Positions 26,006-34,513 of a stretch of 64,000 bases of DNA are shown one piece after another. Where the stretch lies: assembly GCA_040510195.1 (NCBI GenBank), contig JBEVJK010000079.1:1-64000 (forward strand), written 5' to 3'. Numbering within the stretch: the stretch's first letter is position 1; the number at the start of each line of letters is the position of its first letter. This stretch comes from JBEVJK01 sp040510195 (GTDB lineage: Bacteria > Pseudomonadota > Alphaproteobacteria > Rhizobiales > Rhizobiaceae). Both the position numbers and the translations under genes were made by a program. The notes below the pieces were generated by a model that saw only the letters and a program-made list of their open reading frames with translations, was not told where the DNA came from and did not search any database.

Positions 26006-26701
26006 TTAGTCGTGATCGGAGAGCAGGATGTCCTTGGCTTCGTTGATCCGAGCCGCCAGGAAGGAGGAGCCGCCGACGTCGGGGTGCAGGCGCTGCATCA
26101 GGCTTCGGTGCGCCTTGCGGACCTGCGCCGCGCTCGCCCCCGCCTCAAGACCAAGGACCTGGTAGGCCTCCTCCTTAGTCATGGCGCTAGAACCTGGCGC
26201 AACTCGCTGCCGGTGGCCGTCATCCGCCTTCGGGTGTTCGCGCCATGCGGGAAACCGGCCGTCAAGATACGTTTCTAGGAGCTGCCGGCTCTCCGCGTCT
26301 GCGGTGAGCTCTTTCAGCATCCCCGTCAATTCCGCCTCGCTCAAGGTCCCGAGCGCCCTGCCCTCGTGGCGGCCGGCCAGCACCAGTCCCTCGAGGCGGC
26401 CGCTGTCGTGGTCGAGCTCCATTTCCAGCGCCGCCGTCCGCACCGTCGAGCGCCGCCCCGGAGACTTCAGTGTGCCGCGGCGTTTGCGGTTGGCCGCGTA
26501 CCAGGCGAGCGCCAGCGAAAGCAGCATGCCGCCGAGCCCGGCGCGGCCCACCAGGGTCAGCCCGCCGCCCACCACGGCCAGTGCGATCGGCCCCGAGAGC
26601 CTGAGCGTGCCGGCGACCCGCGCCGCGTCCATCCTGAGGAAGGCGGCGATCGCGAGGCCGACGAGGAGCAGCCCCGAAAGGATCGCCAGCGCCAGCGTCA
26701 T
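26006..26701 (-). CDS. membrane-anchored J-domain protein (DjlA/Tim14-like)
   Basis: A 231-residue protein. Two to three hydrophobic segments fill the first 65 residues (L-A-I-L-S-G-L-L-L-V-G-L-A-I-A; L-L-S-L-A-L-A-W). A soluble middle follows, and a C-terminal J domain (about 175-231) carries the H-P-D tripeptide needed to stimulate DnaK. Having the J domain at the C-terminus behind membrane helices is the Tim14/Pam18-like layout. The ATG overlaps the stop of the VWA gene as ATGA, so the two are translationally coupled. Confidence 0.85.
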   Translation of the reverse strand: MTLALAILSGLLLVGLAIAAFLRMDAARVAGTLRLSGPIALAVVGGGLTLVGRAGLGGMLLSLALAWYAANRKRRGTLKSPGRRSTVRTAALEMELDHDSGRLEGLVLAGRHEGRALGTLSEAELTGMLKELTADAESRQLLETYLDGRFPAWREHPKADDGHRQRVAPGSSAMTKEEAYQVLGLEAGASAAQVRKAHRSLMQRLHPDVGGSSFLAARINEAKDILLSDHD

Positions 26702-27432
26702 CGCCCGTGGCCACCCGAGAGATGCGAAAGCAGCAGCCGGTCTTCCGGCCGCCCCCGCGCCTCCAGCGCCGTCAGGCCGCCGCTGGCGAACACCGCCACG
26801 GCCGAGAGCAGCCGGGCGAGCGCCTCCGCCGCGCCGCGGTCGAAGCGGAACCAGGCGCCACGCGACAGCCGCGCCAGCTCCTTGAAGGTCCGTTCGACGG
26901 CACTGTCGTTGCCCTCCTGGAAAAGGAAGACGGGCAGTCCGACAAGACCGAGCCGCCCCGCCCGGTCGGCCAGGTCGTCGACGCTCTCCTCCATGGCATC
27001 GCCGATGAAGACCAGCGCATTGACCTTGCCGCGAGCGTGCTCCTTGAGAGCGTGCGAGAGCACCTTGCCGATCTGCGTGTGGCCGCCACGGCAGTCGATG
27101 CGCTCCATGAGGCCTTTGAGGGCCTCCGTGTCGTTGACGAAGCGCGAGGCGCGGCAATCCGACAGGCCGCGATAGTAGACCAATTGCACCGACAGCGACC
27201 CCGCCTTGGCGACGGCGTCGAACATCTCCCCTTGCAGGGCGCAGGCCAGATCCCACGTCGGCTGCCGGCTCATCGTCGCATCGAGCGCCAGGATCAGCCT
27301 GCCGCCCGCCCCGCCGGCGGGCGCGAGCGCCCTCGCCTGGCGCACGAAGGCATCGATCGCCGACTTCTCGGATTTCCGCTCCGCGGGCGCCTTGGCGGCC
27401 CCGCGGGCAACCGGCGTGGTCTTTTCGCTCAT
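26698..27432 (-). CDS. VWA-domain protein, co-transcribed with a J-domain protein
   Basis: A 244-residue soluble protein. It has a von Willebrand A-like domain starting I-L-A-L-D-A-T-M-S (a D-x-T-x-S version of the metal-ion-dependent adhesion site), then G-G-H-T-Q-I-G-K, where the conserved Thr sits, and V-F-I-G-D-A. Conserved in rhizobia but uncharacterised. Coupling to the J-domain gene suggests the two work together, perhaps as chaperone and client-binding partner (inference). The ATG at 27432 was chosen as the first Met before the conserved part. Confidence 0.8.
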   Translation of the reverse strand: MSEKTTPVARGAAKAPAERKSEKSAIDAFVRQARALAPAGGAGGRLILALDATMSRQPTWDLACALQGEMFDAVAKAGSLSVQLVYYRGLSDCRASRFVNDTEALKGLMERIDCRGGHTQIGKVLSHALKEHARGKVNALVFIGDAMEESVDDLADRAGRLGLVGLPVFLFQEGNDSAVERTFKELARLSRGAWFRFDRGAAEALARLLSAVAVFASGGLTALEARGRPEDRLLLSHLSGGHGR

Positions 27433-27494
27433 CGCTTCAAGATGTGGCCTGCCGACGCTGCTTGCAAGCCGCTTCGCGGCGCCGCGCCGGACAG

Positions 27495-27929
27495 TCAGAG
27501 CAGGCCGAGCTCCGCCAGCTGGCGCCTGAGCTGCGGCGGCATGCCTGCCAGCGCCGCACCCTTGCCGAGATCGGCCGGCGCCTCGGCCTGCTTGAGGTAG
27601 CGCCATCCCTGAAAGGCGCGGCGCGGCTGCCACTCGGTGCGCACCACGACCGGGTCGAGCATCAGGTGGCATCGGTGAATGCCTTGGCCATCGGTGAAAG
27701 GCCGGACCTCCGTCAGCGCCTGGCGGCACTGCACGCTGCCCTTGATGACCCAGTAGAGCGAGCCGCCGTCGGTCAGCTCGGCGGCGCGCGTCGGCACCAT
27801 GCGCGTCGTGTGGAAGTGCTCGGCCGGCTCGCCGGCCCGGCGGCGCGCATCGAGGCGCGAAGCGATCCACTGCTCGAGGTCTTCGACGCTGTCGCAGCCA
27901 ACGCAGAGCTTGATCAGGTTGAGGTCCAT
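27495..27929 (-). CDS. DUF1489 family protein
   Basis: A 144-residue protein of the alphaproteobacterial DUF1489 family: it opens M-D-L-N-L-I-K-L-C-V-G-C-D-S and contains the conserved T-R-M-V-P-x-R and Y-W-V-I-K-G-S-V-Q-C-R-Q. No function is established. The distribution suggests a housekeeping role limited to this class. No ribosome-binding site is obvious at ATG 27929. It is transcribed in the same direction as sdaA, 80 bp further. Confidence 0.82.
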   Translation of the reverse strand: MDLNLIKLCVGCDSVEDLEQWIASRLDARRRAGEPAEHFHTTRMVPTRAAELTDGGSLYWVIKGSVQCRQALTEVRPFTDGQGIHRCHLMLDPVVVRTEWQPRRAFQGWRYLKQAEAPADLGKGAALAGMPPQLRRQLAELGLL

Positions 27930-28009
27930 GGGAGGAGCTTTAGCGCGGCTGTCGTCCGGGTCAACCATCGACCGAGTTCTCCACAGGCGGGGCCCCTGGA
28001 GCGCCGTCG

Positions 28010-29413
28010 TCAGCACTCCACCACGTTGACGGCGAGCCCGCCCTGGCTGGTCTCCTTGTACTTCTCGCTCATGTCGAGGCCCGTCTGCCGCATGGTCTCG
28101 ATCGCCGCGTCCAGCGGCACGAAGTGCTTGCCGTCGCCCTTGACCGCCAGCGACGCCGCGGTGACCGCCTTGACGGCACCCAGCGCATTGCGCTCGATGC
28201 AGGGCACCTGCACCGGCCCGCCGACAGGGTCGCAGGTCATGCCGAGATGGTGCTCCAGCGCGATCTCGGCGGCGTTCTCGACCTGCTCCGGCGACCCTCC
28301 CATCACCGCGCAGAGACCCGCCGCGGCCATGGCGGAGGCCGAGCCGACCTCGCCCTGGCAACCGACCTCGGCGCCCGAGATCGACGCGTTGGCCTTGATG
28401 ATGCCGCCGATGGCGGCCGCCGTCAGCAGGAAGTCTCGGATGCTCGCCTGGTCGGCCTCGGGGTGGAAGTGCAGCCAGTACCGCAGCACCGCCGGCACCA
28501 CTCCGGCCGCGCCGTTGGTCGGCGCCGTGACGACCCGCCCGCCGGCGGCGTTCTCCTCGTTGACCGCCATCGCATAGATCGACAGCCAGTCGTTGGCGAG
28601 CAGCGGGTTCGGCCTGTTCTGCCGCCATTCCTCCTGGAGCTTCTCGTGCAGCTGCTTGGCCCGCCGTCGCACCTTCAGCCCGCCCGGCATGATGCCTTCC
28701 TGGGAGAGCCCCCGCTCGATGCAGGCTGTCATGGCAGTCCAGATGGCGTCGAGCCCCGTATCGAGCGCCTGCCGGTCGCGGTGCACCTCCTCGTTGATCC
28801 GCTTCATCTCGGCGATCGACAGCCCGCTGTCGGCCGCCATGCCGAGCATTTCCAAGGCGTTGGCGAACGGATAGGGCACCGTCCTCGCCGGCGTCTCCGG
28901 CCCGCGCGCCTTCAACCGCTGCAGCTCCTCGTCCGAGACCACGAAGCCGCCGCCGATCGAGTAGTAGACGCGCCTGAGCAGCAGCGTCCCGTCCGCATCG
29001 TAGGCCATGAAGGTCATGCCGTTCGCGTGGCCGGGCAGCGGCGTCTTGCGGTCCAGCACCAGGTCCGTCGCCGGATCGAAAGCGTAGCCCCCTGGACGCC
29101 CGGGCGGGTTGACGCGCTTCTCGGCCGCGATCCGCGCGACGGCTGCCTCGGCGGCGTCCGGATCCACGGTGGTCGGCGTCGCCCCGTCGAGGCCGAGGAT
29201 GACGGCGCGGTCGCTGCCATGGCCGATGCCCGTATAGGCGAGCGAGCCGTGCAGGCTGGCGCCGAGCCGCGCCACCCGCGCGCCGGCGGGCCGCGGCCAG
29301 TCGTCGCCCGCGACTTCGTCCAGGAACCGGCCAGCGGCCGTCATCGGGCCCATCGTATGCGAGCTCGACGGGCCAATACCGATTTTGAACAGATCGAAGA
29401 CCGACAGGAACAA
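28010..29413 (-). CDS. sdaA: L-serine ammonia-lyase (dehydratase), single-chain iron-sulfur type
   Basis: A 467-residue enzyme that converts L-serine to pyruvate and ammonia with a [4Fe-4S] cluster. The N-terminal beta domain begins F-D-L-F-K-I-G-I-G-P-S-S-S-H-T-M-G-P, a diagnostic stretch; the alpha domain has A-P-T-N-G-A-A-G-V-V-P and the closing C-D-P-V-G-G. Both domains are in one chain, as in Escherichia coli SdaA. Cluster cysteines are expected in the C-terminal half. Length is as usual. The gene ends before DUF1489 and follows a 143-bp gap after the YdcF gene. Confidence 0.95.
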   Translation of the reverse strand: MFLSVFDLFKIGIGPSSSHTMGPMTAAGRFLDEVAGDDWPRPAGARVARLGASLHGSLAYTGIGHGSDRAVILGLDGATPTTVDPDAAEAAVARIAAEKRVNPPGRPGGYAFDPATDLVLDRKTPLPGHANGMTFMAYDADGTLLLRRVYYSIGGGFVVSDEELQRLKARGPETPARTVPYPFANALEMLGMAADSGLSIAEMKRINEEVHRDRQALDTGLDAIWTAMTACIERGLSQEGIMPGGLKVRRRAKQLHEKLQEEWRQNRPNPLLANDWLSIYAMAVNEENAAGGRVVTAPTNGAAGVVPAVLRYWLHFHPEADQASIRDFLLTAAAIGGIIKANASISGAEVGCQGEVGSASAMAAAGLCAVMGGSPEQVENAAEIALEHHLGMTCDPVGGPVQVPCIERNALGAVKAVTAASLAVKGDGKHFVPLDAAIETMRQTGLDMSEKYKETSQGGLAVNVVEC

Positions 29414-29556
29414 GGTCCGGCTCCAGCGCGAGTTGGGTCAGGGCGCGGGGCGAGCGCGTAGACCTTCTTTCCGACTTTTCGCGGGCAGGCGCTTCGCGAC
29501 CGCCGACTTTCCTTGCCGCGCCAGCGACATGGGCCGCAGTTCGCCCTCCCGGCGCC

Positions 29557-30354
29557 TCACTCGGGGCCGGGGAACGGCGTGTCGATGCGCCCGCTGAGCC
29601 AATAGGCGACGAGCCCGATCCACTCGCGCAGCGCGACGCTGGTCGTCTGCAGCGCATCGACCTCGTTGTCGCGGAACAGGCCCAGCCCCTCGCGCCCGCT
29701 GGTGCGGTAGTCGGTCGGCCAGGGCACCACCGGAAACCCTGCCTTGCGGAACAGCCCCACCGACCGCGGCATGTGGAACGCCGAAGTGACCAGCAGCCAG
29801 GTCTCGCCCGGCTTGGGTTCGACAAGCGCCTTCGAGAAAGTGGCGTTCTCCGCCGTGTTGCGCGACTTGCTCTCCAGGATCAGCCGCTCGGGCGCGACGC
29901 CGAGCGCATCGAGCAGCCGCGGCGCCGTCTCGCCGTCGCCCTCCCCCTCCAGCAAGACGGTGCCCATGCCGCCGGTGACCAGCACCTTGGCCTCCGGGAA
30001 GCGGTGGGCCAGCGCTGCCGCTTCGACGAAGCGATCGCCGCCGCTGTTCATCTCGTAGCCACCCCGCGCAAGATTGATCGCGCCCTCCAGCCCGCCGCCC
30101 AGCACCAATATCCCGTCGACATGCGCCGGCAGCGCCGCCGGCCGCCGGAACCGCTCCTCGAGCGGCGAGATGAGCTGGGCGCCGAGCGAGGTCCAGGAGG
30201 CGAGCGCCAGGATCAGCACGCCGCCGACCGCGGCGGCCGCTCCGAGCCGACGGCGGCCGAAGAACCCCAGCGCCAGCGACAAAAGCAGGAGGATGATGGC
30301 CAGGTTGAGCGGTTGCAGGAAGAACCAGGCCGCCTTGGACAGCAGGAAGAACAT
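29557..30354 (-). CDS. YdcF-like/ElyC family (DUF218) membrane protein
   Basis: A 265-residue protein with two N-terminal membrane helices and a DUF218 domain. The domain motif G-I-L-V-L-G-G-G-L-E and the later V-T-S-A-F-H-M-P-R-S match ElyC/SanA/YdcF. ElyC in Escherichia coli affects the lipid carrier for envelope polysaccharides; the biochemical activity of the family is unproven. It precedes gatA's stop by 38 bp on the same strand, so it could be a distal member of the gat operon. Confidence 0.85.
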   Translation of the reverse strand: MFFLLSKAAWFFLQPLNLAIILLLLSLALGFFGRRRLGAAAAVGGVLILALASWTSLGAQLISPLEERFRRPAALPAHVDGILVLGGGLEGAINLARGGYEMNSGGDRFVEAAALAHRFPEAKVLVTGGMGTVLLEGEGDGETAPRLLDALGVAPERLILESKSRNTAENATFSKALVEPKPGETWLLVTSAFHMPRSVGLFRKAGFPVVPWPTDYRTSGREGLGLFRDNEVDALQTTSVALREWIGLVAYWLSGRIDTPFPGPE

Positions 30355-30392
30355 CGCGCGCCGCTCCGGTTTCCGACGTCAGCGGGCGCGCG

Positions 30393-31958
30393 CTACCACC
30401 AGCGATCCGGCTCGAACCGCCCGGCGGCCTGCTCGATCACGTGCCCGGCGCGGTAGAGCGTCTCCTCGTCGAAGGGCCGGCCGATGAGTTGGAGCCCCAG
30501 CGGCAGCCCCCTCTCGTCCAGTCCCGCCGGCACCGAAATGCCGGGCAGCCCGGCCATGTTGACCGTCACCGTGAAGATGTCGTTGAGGTACATCTTGACC
30601 GGGTCGGCCGCCATGTCCTCGTCGGCGACGCCGAACGCCGCCGATGGCGTGGCGGGGGTCAGGATCGTGTCGACGCCGTCGGCGAAGACGCGCTCGAAGT
30701 CCCGCCGGATCAGCGAACGCACCTTCTGTGCTCGCAGGTAGTAGGCGTCATAGTAGCCGGCAGACAGCACGTATGTGCCGATCATGATGCGTCGCTTGAC
30801 CTCGCGGCCGAAGCCGGCCGCGCGCGTCCTCTCGTACATCTCGACGATGTCCTTGCCGGGCACCCTCAGCCCGTAGCGGACCCCATCGTAGCGGGCGAGG
30901 TTGGACGACGCCTCGGCCGGGGCCACGATGTAATAGGCCGGCAGCGCGTATTTGGTGTGCGGCAGGCTGATGTCGACCACCTCGGCGCCGGCATCCTTCA
31001 GCCAGGCGATGCCCTGTTGCCAAAGCGCCTCGATGTCGGCGGGCATCCCCTCGACGCGGTACTCGTGCGGGATGCCGACGCGCATGCCGCGCACCGACTG
31101 GCCGATCGCCGCCTCGTAGTCGGGCACCGGCCGGTCGACCGACGTCGTGTCCTTGTCGTCGACCGAGGCCATCGACTTCAACAGGATCGCCGAATCGCGG
31201 AGGTCGCGGGCGATCGGCCCCGCCTGGTCGAGCGACGAGGCGAAGGCGACGATGCCCCACCGCGAGCAGCGGCCAGAGGTGGGCTTGATGCCCACGGTGC
31301 CGGTGAAGGCCGCAGGCTGCCGGATCGAGCCGCCGGTGTCGGTGGCTGTCGCACCGGCCGCGAGGCGGGCCGAAACCGCCGCCGCCGACCCGCCGGACGA
31401 ACCGCCGGGCACCAACTGCGCATTGTCGAGCACCCGATCCGTGCGCACGCCGCCGTCGGATACGAAGCCGCCCTCGCCCATGTGGCTGCTCGGCCGAACC
31501 ACCGTGGAGGCGCGCGAACGGCGCCACGGGTTGATCACCGGGCCGTAGTACGACGTCTCGTTGGACGAGCCCATGGCGAACTCGTCCATGTTGAGCTTGC
31601 CCAGCATCACCGCGCCGTCGGCCCACAGATTGGCCGTCACCGTCGACTCGTAGCGCGGCTCGAAGCGGTCGAGAATGTGGCTGCACGCCTGGGTGTGAAC
31701 GCCTTCCGTCGCAAACAGGTCCTTGATGCCGAGCGGAATGCCTTCCAGCGCACCGCCCTGGCGATTGGCGAGCTTTTCGTCCGACGCCTTGGCCATGGCG
31801 CGTGCCCGGTCGTGGGTGACCGCCACATAGGCGTTGAGCGCCGGGTTTGCGGCGTCGATCGCCTGCAGATATGCCTCGGTGAGCTCGCCGGCGGTGATCT
31901 CGCGGGCACGCAACCTGGCGCGCGCCTCGGCGATGGTGAGTTGGGTGAGGTCGGTCAT
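30393..31958 (-). CDS. gatA: aspartyl/glutamyl-tRNA(Asn/Gln) amidotransferase subunit A
   Basis: A 521-residue amidase that releases ammonia from glutamine for transamidation of misacylated tRNA. The Ser-cisSer-Lys triad is present: K79 (I-K-D-L-F), S188 in P-G-G-S-S-G-G-S and S211 in D-T-G-G-S. Between N-P-W-R-R and L-V-P-G-G it carries an extra stretch of about 32 residues (148-179) absent from most GatA, so it is longer than the usual 485-495. The ATG overlaps the preceding GNAT stop as ATGA. gatB is not in the window. Confidence 0.96.
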   Translation of the reverse strand: MTDLTQLTIAEARARLRAREITAGELTEAYLQAIDAANPALNAYVAVTHDRARAMAKASDEKLANRQGGALEGIPLGIKDLFATEGVHTQACSHILDRFEPRYESTVTANLWADGAVMLGKLNMDEFAMGSSNETSYYGPVINPWRRSRASTVVRPSSHMGEGGFVSDGGVRTDRVLDNAQLVPGGSSGGSAAAVSARLAAGATATDTGGSIRQPAAFTGTVGIKPTSGRCSRWGIVAFASSLDQAGPIARDLRDSAILLKSMASVDDKDTTSVDRPVPDYEAAIGQSVRGMRVGIPHEYRVEGMPADIEALWQQGIAWLKDAGAEVVDISLPHTKYALPAYYIVAPAEASSNLARYDGVRYGLRVPGKDIVEMYERTRAAGFGREVKRRIMIGTYVLSAGYYDAYYLRAQKVRSLIRRDFERVFADGVDTILTPATPSAAFGVADEDMAADPVKMYLNDIFTVTVNMAGLPGISVPAGLDERGLPLGLQLIGRPFDEETLYRAGHVIEQAAGRFEPDRWW

Positions 31959-32434
31959 TCGCTCTCGCCTTCGAGGTCCTTCTGAAAAAACACCGACCAC
32001 CGGGAATCGGGATAGTCGAGCACCGGCCCGCAGCGCGAGAAGCCGGCCCGCTCGTAGACGGTCCAGGCGGCGGGATGCCGGTCGCCGGTCTCCAGCACCA
32101 GGCGGGAAAGGCCCTCGCGTCGCGCCAGCGACTCGATCTGCGTTACGATCGCCTGGCCGATCTTCAGCCCCCTGTGCGAGGGCCGGGTATACATGCGCTT
32201 GACCTCGCCGATGCGGTCCGCATGCCGGCGCAGCGCACCGCAGGCGACGGCCTGCGATCCGTCTCGCGCCACGAAAACCGTGGTGTCCGGCGAGGCCATC
32301 TGCTCCACGGTCAAGTGGGAGCAGTACTCAGGCGGCGTCAGCGCCAGCAGCGCCGCGTTGAGCTCGGCGATCAATGACCGCACGTCGTCGCTGAGCGGCG
32401 TCTCGACCGCAATCTCGACCGCCATGGCGCTCAC
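31955..32434 (-). CDS. GNAT-family N-acetyltransferase between gatC and gatA
   Basis: A 159-residue acetyltransferase with the acetyl-CoA loop R-G-L-K-I-G-Q-A-I (motif A, R/Q-x-x-G-x-G/A-like) and the later W-T-V-Y-E-R-A-G-F. The substrate is unknown. It starts with GTG at 32434 overlapping the gatC TGA as GTGA and ends overlapping the gatA ATG, so all three are translationally linked. ATG 32425 is an alternative start. Confidence 0.87.
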   Translation of the reverse strand: MSAMAVEIAVETPLSDDVRSLIAELNAALLALTPPEYCSHLTVEQMASPDTTVFVARDGSQAVACGALRRHADRIGEVKRMYTRPSHRGLKIGQAIVTQIESLARREGLSRLVLETGDRHPAAWTVYERAGFSRCGPVLDYPDSRWSVFFQKDLEGESE

Positions 32435-32718
32435 TCCACCACCTTGGGCACCAGGAAGAAGTTCTCCTGCGTCGCCGGCGCGTTGGCCACGATGTCCTCC
32501 GCCCGGTCGCCTGCGGTGACGACATCCTGCCGCTTCTTCATCTCCATCGGAATCACCGAAGTCATCGGCTCGACGCCGGCGATGTCGACTTCGTTGAGCT
32601 GCTCGACGAAGCCCAGTATGGCGTTGAGCTCGCCTGTCATACGGTGGGCATCCTCGTCGCTGACGGCGATGCGGGCGAGGTGCGCGACGCGCTTTACGGT
32701 GGCGATATCGACGGACAT
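32431..32718 (-). CDS. gatC: aspartyl/glutamyl-tRNA(Asn/Gln) amidotransferase subunit C
   Basis: A 95-residue stabilising subunit of the GatCAB complex. It has the typical N-terminus V-K-R-V-A-H-L-A-R-I-A and the central L-N-A-I-L-G-F-V-E-Q-L-N-E-V-D with G-V-E-P-M-T. Length is standard. It leads the group gatC, GNAT, gatA on the minus strand. Confidence 0.96.
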   Translation of the reverse strand: MSVDIATVKRVAHLARIAVSDEDAHRMTGELNAILGFVEQLNEVDIAGVEPMTSVIPMEMKKRQDVVTAGDRAEDIVANAPATQENFFLVPKVVE

Positions 32719-32787
32719 GTCCGGCTCCGGTCTCGGGAAGACCGGGCTATAGCGAGGCGGCGGCGCGAGCGCAACTCCAGCCTGGTC

Positions 32788-33495
32788 TCAGAGCTCCAGG
32801 CTGTCTCCGACCTCGGGCAGCTTGACGTCGATGCCGGATCCTTCCAGCCCGGCGACGAACTTGTCGGCGTCCTGGTCGATCATGTCGAAGGAACCGTAGT
32901 GGCAGGGCACCACCGTCTCGAAGTGGAAGTAGCGGCGGCAGGCGAGCGCCGCCACCGCGCCGCCCATCGTAAAGCGGTCGCCGATCGGCACCAGGCCGAT
33001 CTTCGGCTCGTGCAGTTCGTCGATCAGCGCCATGTCGGAGAAGATGTCCGTGTCGCCCATGTGATAGAGCGTCTTCTCGCTCGGGAAGTGCAGCACGAGG
33101 CCGCCCGGATTGCCGAGAAAGACATTTCGGCCGCCTTGCTGCGGCAAGGCTGATGAGTGCCAGGCCGGCACGAAGGTGGTCGTGAAGCCGCCGCAATCGA
33201 CCGTCCCGCCGAAATTGCCCGGGTTGATCTTGCCGGAGTCGACGCCTTCACCCACCAGGAACATGCAGAGCTCGAAATTGGCGACCAGCATGGCACCGGT
33301 CTCCTTCAGGATGGCAGCGGAATCACCGAGATGATCGCCATGGCCATGGGTCAAGAGCACGTGGGTCGCGCCTTCCGCCGGCCCCTGCCAGGGTTTGCCC
33401 CACGAGGGGTTTTCGGTGAGGAACGGATCGATCAGGATGTGGGCGTTGCCGGTATCGAGGCGGAACGCGGAATGACCGTACCAGGTGAGCTTCAT
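32788..33495 (-). CDS. UPF0173-type metal-dependent hydrolase (metallo-beta-lactamase fold)
   Basis: A 235-residue protein of the metallo-beta-lactamase superfamily. The zinc motif is T-H-G-H-G-D-H-L-G-D, with further ligands at H-S-S-A (about residue 113), G-D-T-D (about 146) and C-H-Y-G. It opens W-Y-G-H-S-A-F-R, typical of the UPF0173 group. Activity and substrate are unknown. It diverges from ruvX with 71 bp between the two starts. Confidence 0.88.
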   Translation of the reverse strand: MKLTWYGHSAFRLDTGNAHILIDPFLTENPSWGKPWQGPAEGATHVLLTHGHGDHLGDSAAILKETGAMLVANFELCMFLVGEGVDSGKINPGNFGGTVDCGGFTTTFVPAWHSSALPQQGGRNVFLGNPGGLVLHFPSEKTLYHMGDTDIFSDMALIDELHEPKIGLVPIGDRFTMGGAVAALACRRYFHFETVVPCHYGSFDMIDQDADKFVAGLEGSGIDVKLPEVGDSLEL

Positions 33496-33566
33496 CGTGC
33501 CTTCCTCCTCGCCTTTTCTTGGAAGGAAGGATAGAACGCGGACCGCTCAAGTCAAAGGGAGCGCGC

Positions 33567-34052
33567 TTGGCGACGATCGGCATCGAGGACCTACCGGCGC
33601 GGCTCGAAGGCGGCGGCACGCTCGCCGGCCTCGACCTCGGCGACAAGACGATCGGCGTCGCCGTCTCGGATCGCGGCCTCGCCTTCGCCCATCCGCGGCC
33701 GGTGATCCTGCGCCGCAAGTTCTCAGCCGACGCCGAGGCGCTGCTGACGCTCCTGGTGCGTGACGGCGTGGTGGCGGTGGTGATGGGCCTGCCGGTCAAC
33801 ATGGACGGCAGCGAAGGCCCCCGCGCCCAGGCCTCCCGAGCCTTCGTCCGCAACATCGGCCGGCTGAGCGACCTGCCTTTCGTGTTCTGGGATGAGCGGC
33901 TGTCGACCGTGGCGGCCGAGCGGGCGCTGCTGGAGATGGACGTGTCGCGGCGCAAGCGCGCGACCCGCATCGATTCGGCCGCCGCTGCCTTCATCCTGCA
34001 GGGCGTGCTCGACCGCCTTCAGGGGCTGCTGGCGGGGCGCGCCCCGAAATAG
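33567..34052 (+). CDS. ruvX: Holliday-junction resolvase-like RNase H-fold protein RuvX/YqgF
   Basis: A 161-residue protein involved in rRNA processing in Escherichia coli (YqgF). The RNase H-like residues are visible: D in G-L-D-L-G-D-K-T-I-G-V-A near the N-terminus, E in D-E-R-L-S-T and D in R-I-D-S-A-A-A. The start is TTG at 33567, selected because AAAGGGAG lies just upstream and the length then matches homologues; TTG 33519 in the same frame would add 16 poorly conserved residues. Its last 34 bp overlap the 3' end of the convergent DUF6105 gene. Confidence 0.92.
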   Translation: MATIGIEDLPARLEGGGTLAGLDLGDKTIGVAVSDRGLAFAHPRPVILRRKFSADAEALLTLLVRDGVVAVVMGLPVNMDGSEGPRAQASRAFVRNIGRLSDLPFVFWDERLSTVAAERALLEMDVSRRKRATRIDSAAAAFILQGVLDRLQGLLAGRAPK

Positions 34053-34387
34053 CGGGCCCGCCTCTCGCCGAGGAAGGCCAGGAGCGGCCGGCGCAGCCGA
34101 AAGGCCACGAGCGCCGCCACGAGGATTGAATCCAGCACGCAGGCGCGGGCCAGGAGCGGCGGGATCGTTGTCGGGTCGATACCCAGGATCTCGCCGTAGA
34201 TCTGGAAGATCACATCATGCAACCGCCGGCTGAAAATCATCGTGCCGAAGCGCAAGTCAAAGTAGGAAGTCCAGTACCAGCCCCAGAAGAGGATCAGCGG
34301 CGTTATCCAAAGAACGAGGAGAATCCGGATCGTTCGGGAGCCTCCAGAAAACTTGGAGAAAAAAGATCCTAGACTATCGTGTCGCAT
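34019..34387 (-). CDS. DUF6105-like small membrane protein
   Basis: A 122-residue protein with two hydrophobic segments (I-L-L-V-L-W-I-T-P-L-I-L-F-W-G-W-Y-W; V-L-D-S-I-L-V-A-A-L-V-A) and the rhizobial signature R-L-H-D-V-I-F-Q-I-Y-G-E-I-L-G-I-D between them. No function known. Conservation of that signature and the codon use make it a real gene despite its overlap with ruvX. Confidence 0.75.
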   Translation of the reverse strand: MRHDSLGSFFSKFSGGSRTIRILLVLWITPLILFWGWYWTSYFDLRFGTMIFSRRLHDVIFQIYGEILGIDPTTIPPLLARACVLDSILVAALVAFRLRRPLLAFLGERRARYFGARPASSP

Positions 34388-34513
34388 AACAACCCCACGC
34401 CCCCCGAGGAAAGATGCGGTATGGGACGCCGTCAGACAACGGAAACCATTGGTTAAGGTTAACTTCCGTTCATCCTGTGGATGGATGACGACCGCCGCCC
34501 TCTTTCGGAGGCG

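Noticed and set aside
27495..29825. One 776-codon minus-strand frame joining the YdcF end, sdaA antiphase and DUF1489
   Set aside because: Only its last 144 codons are a real gene (DUF1489); the rest is out of frame with sdaA.
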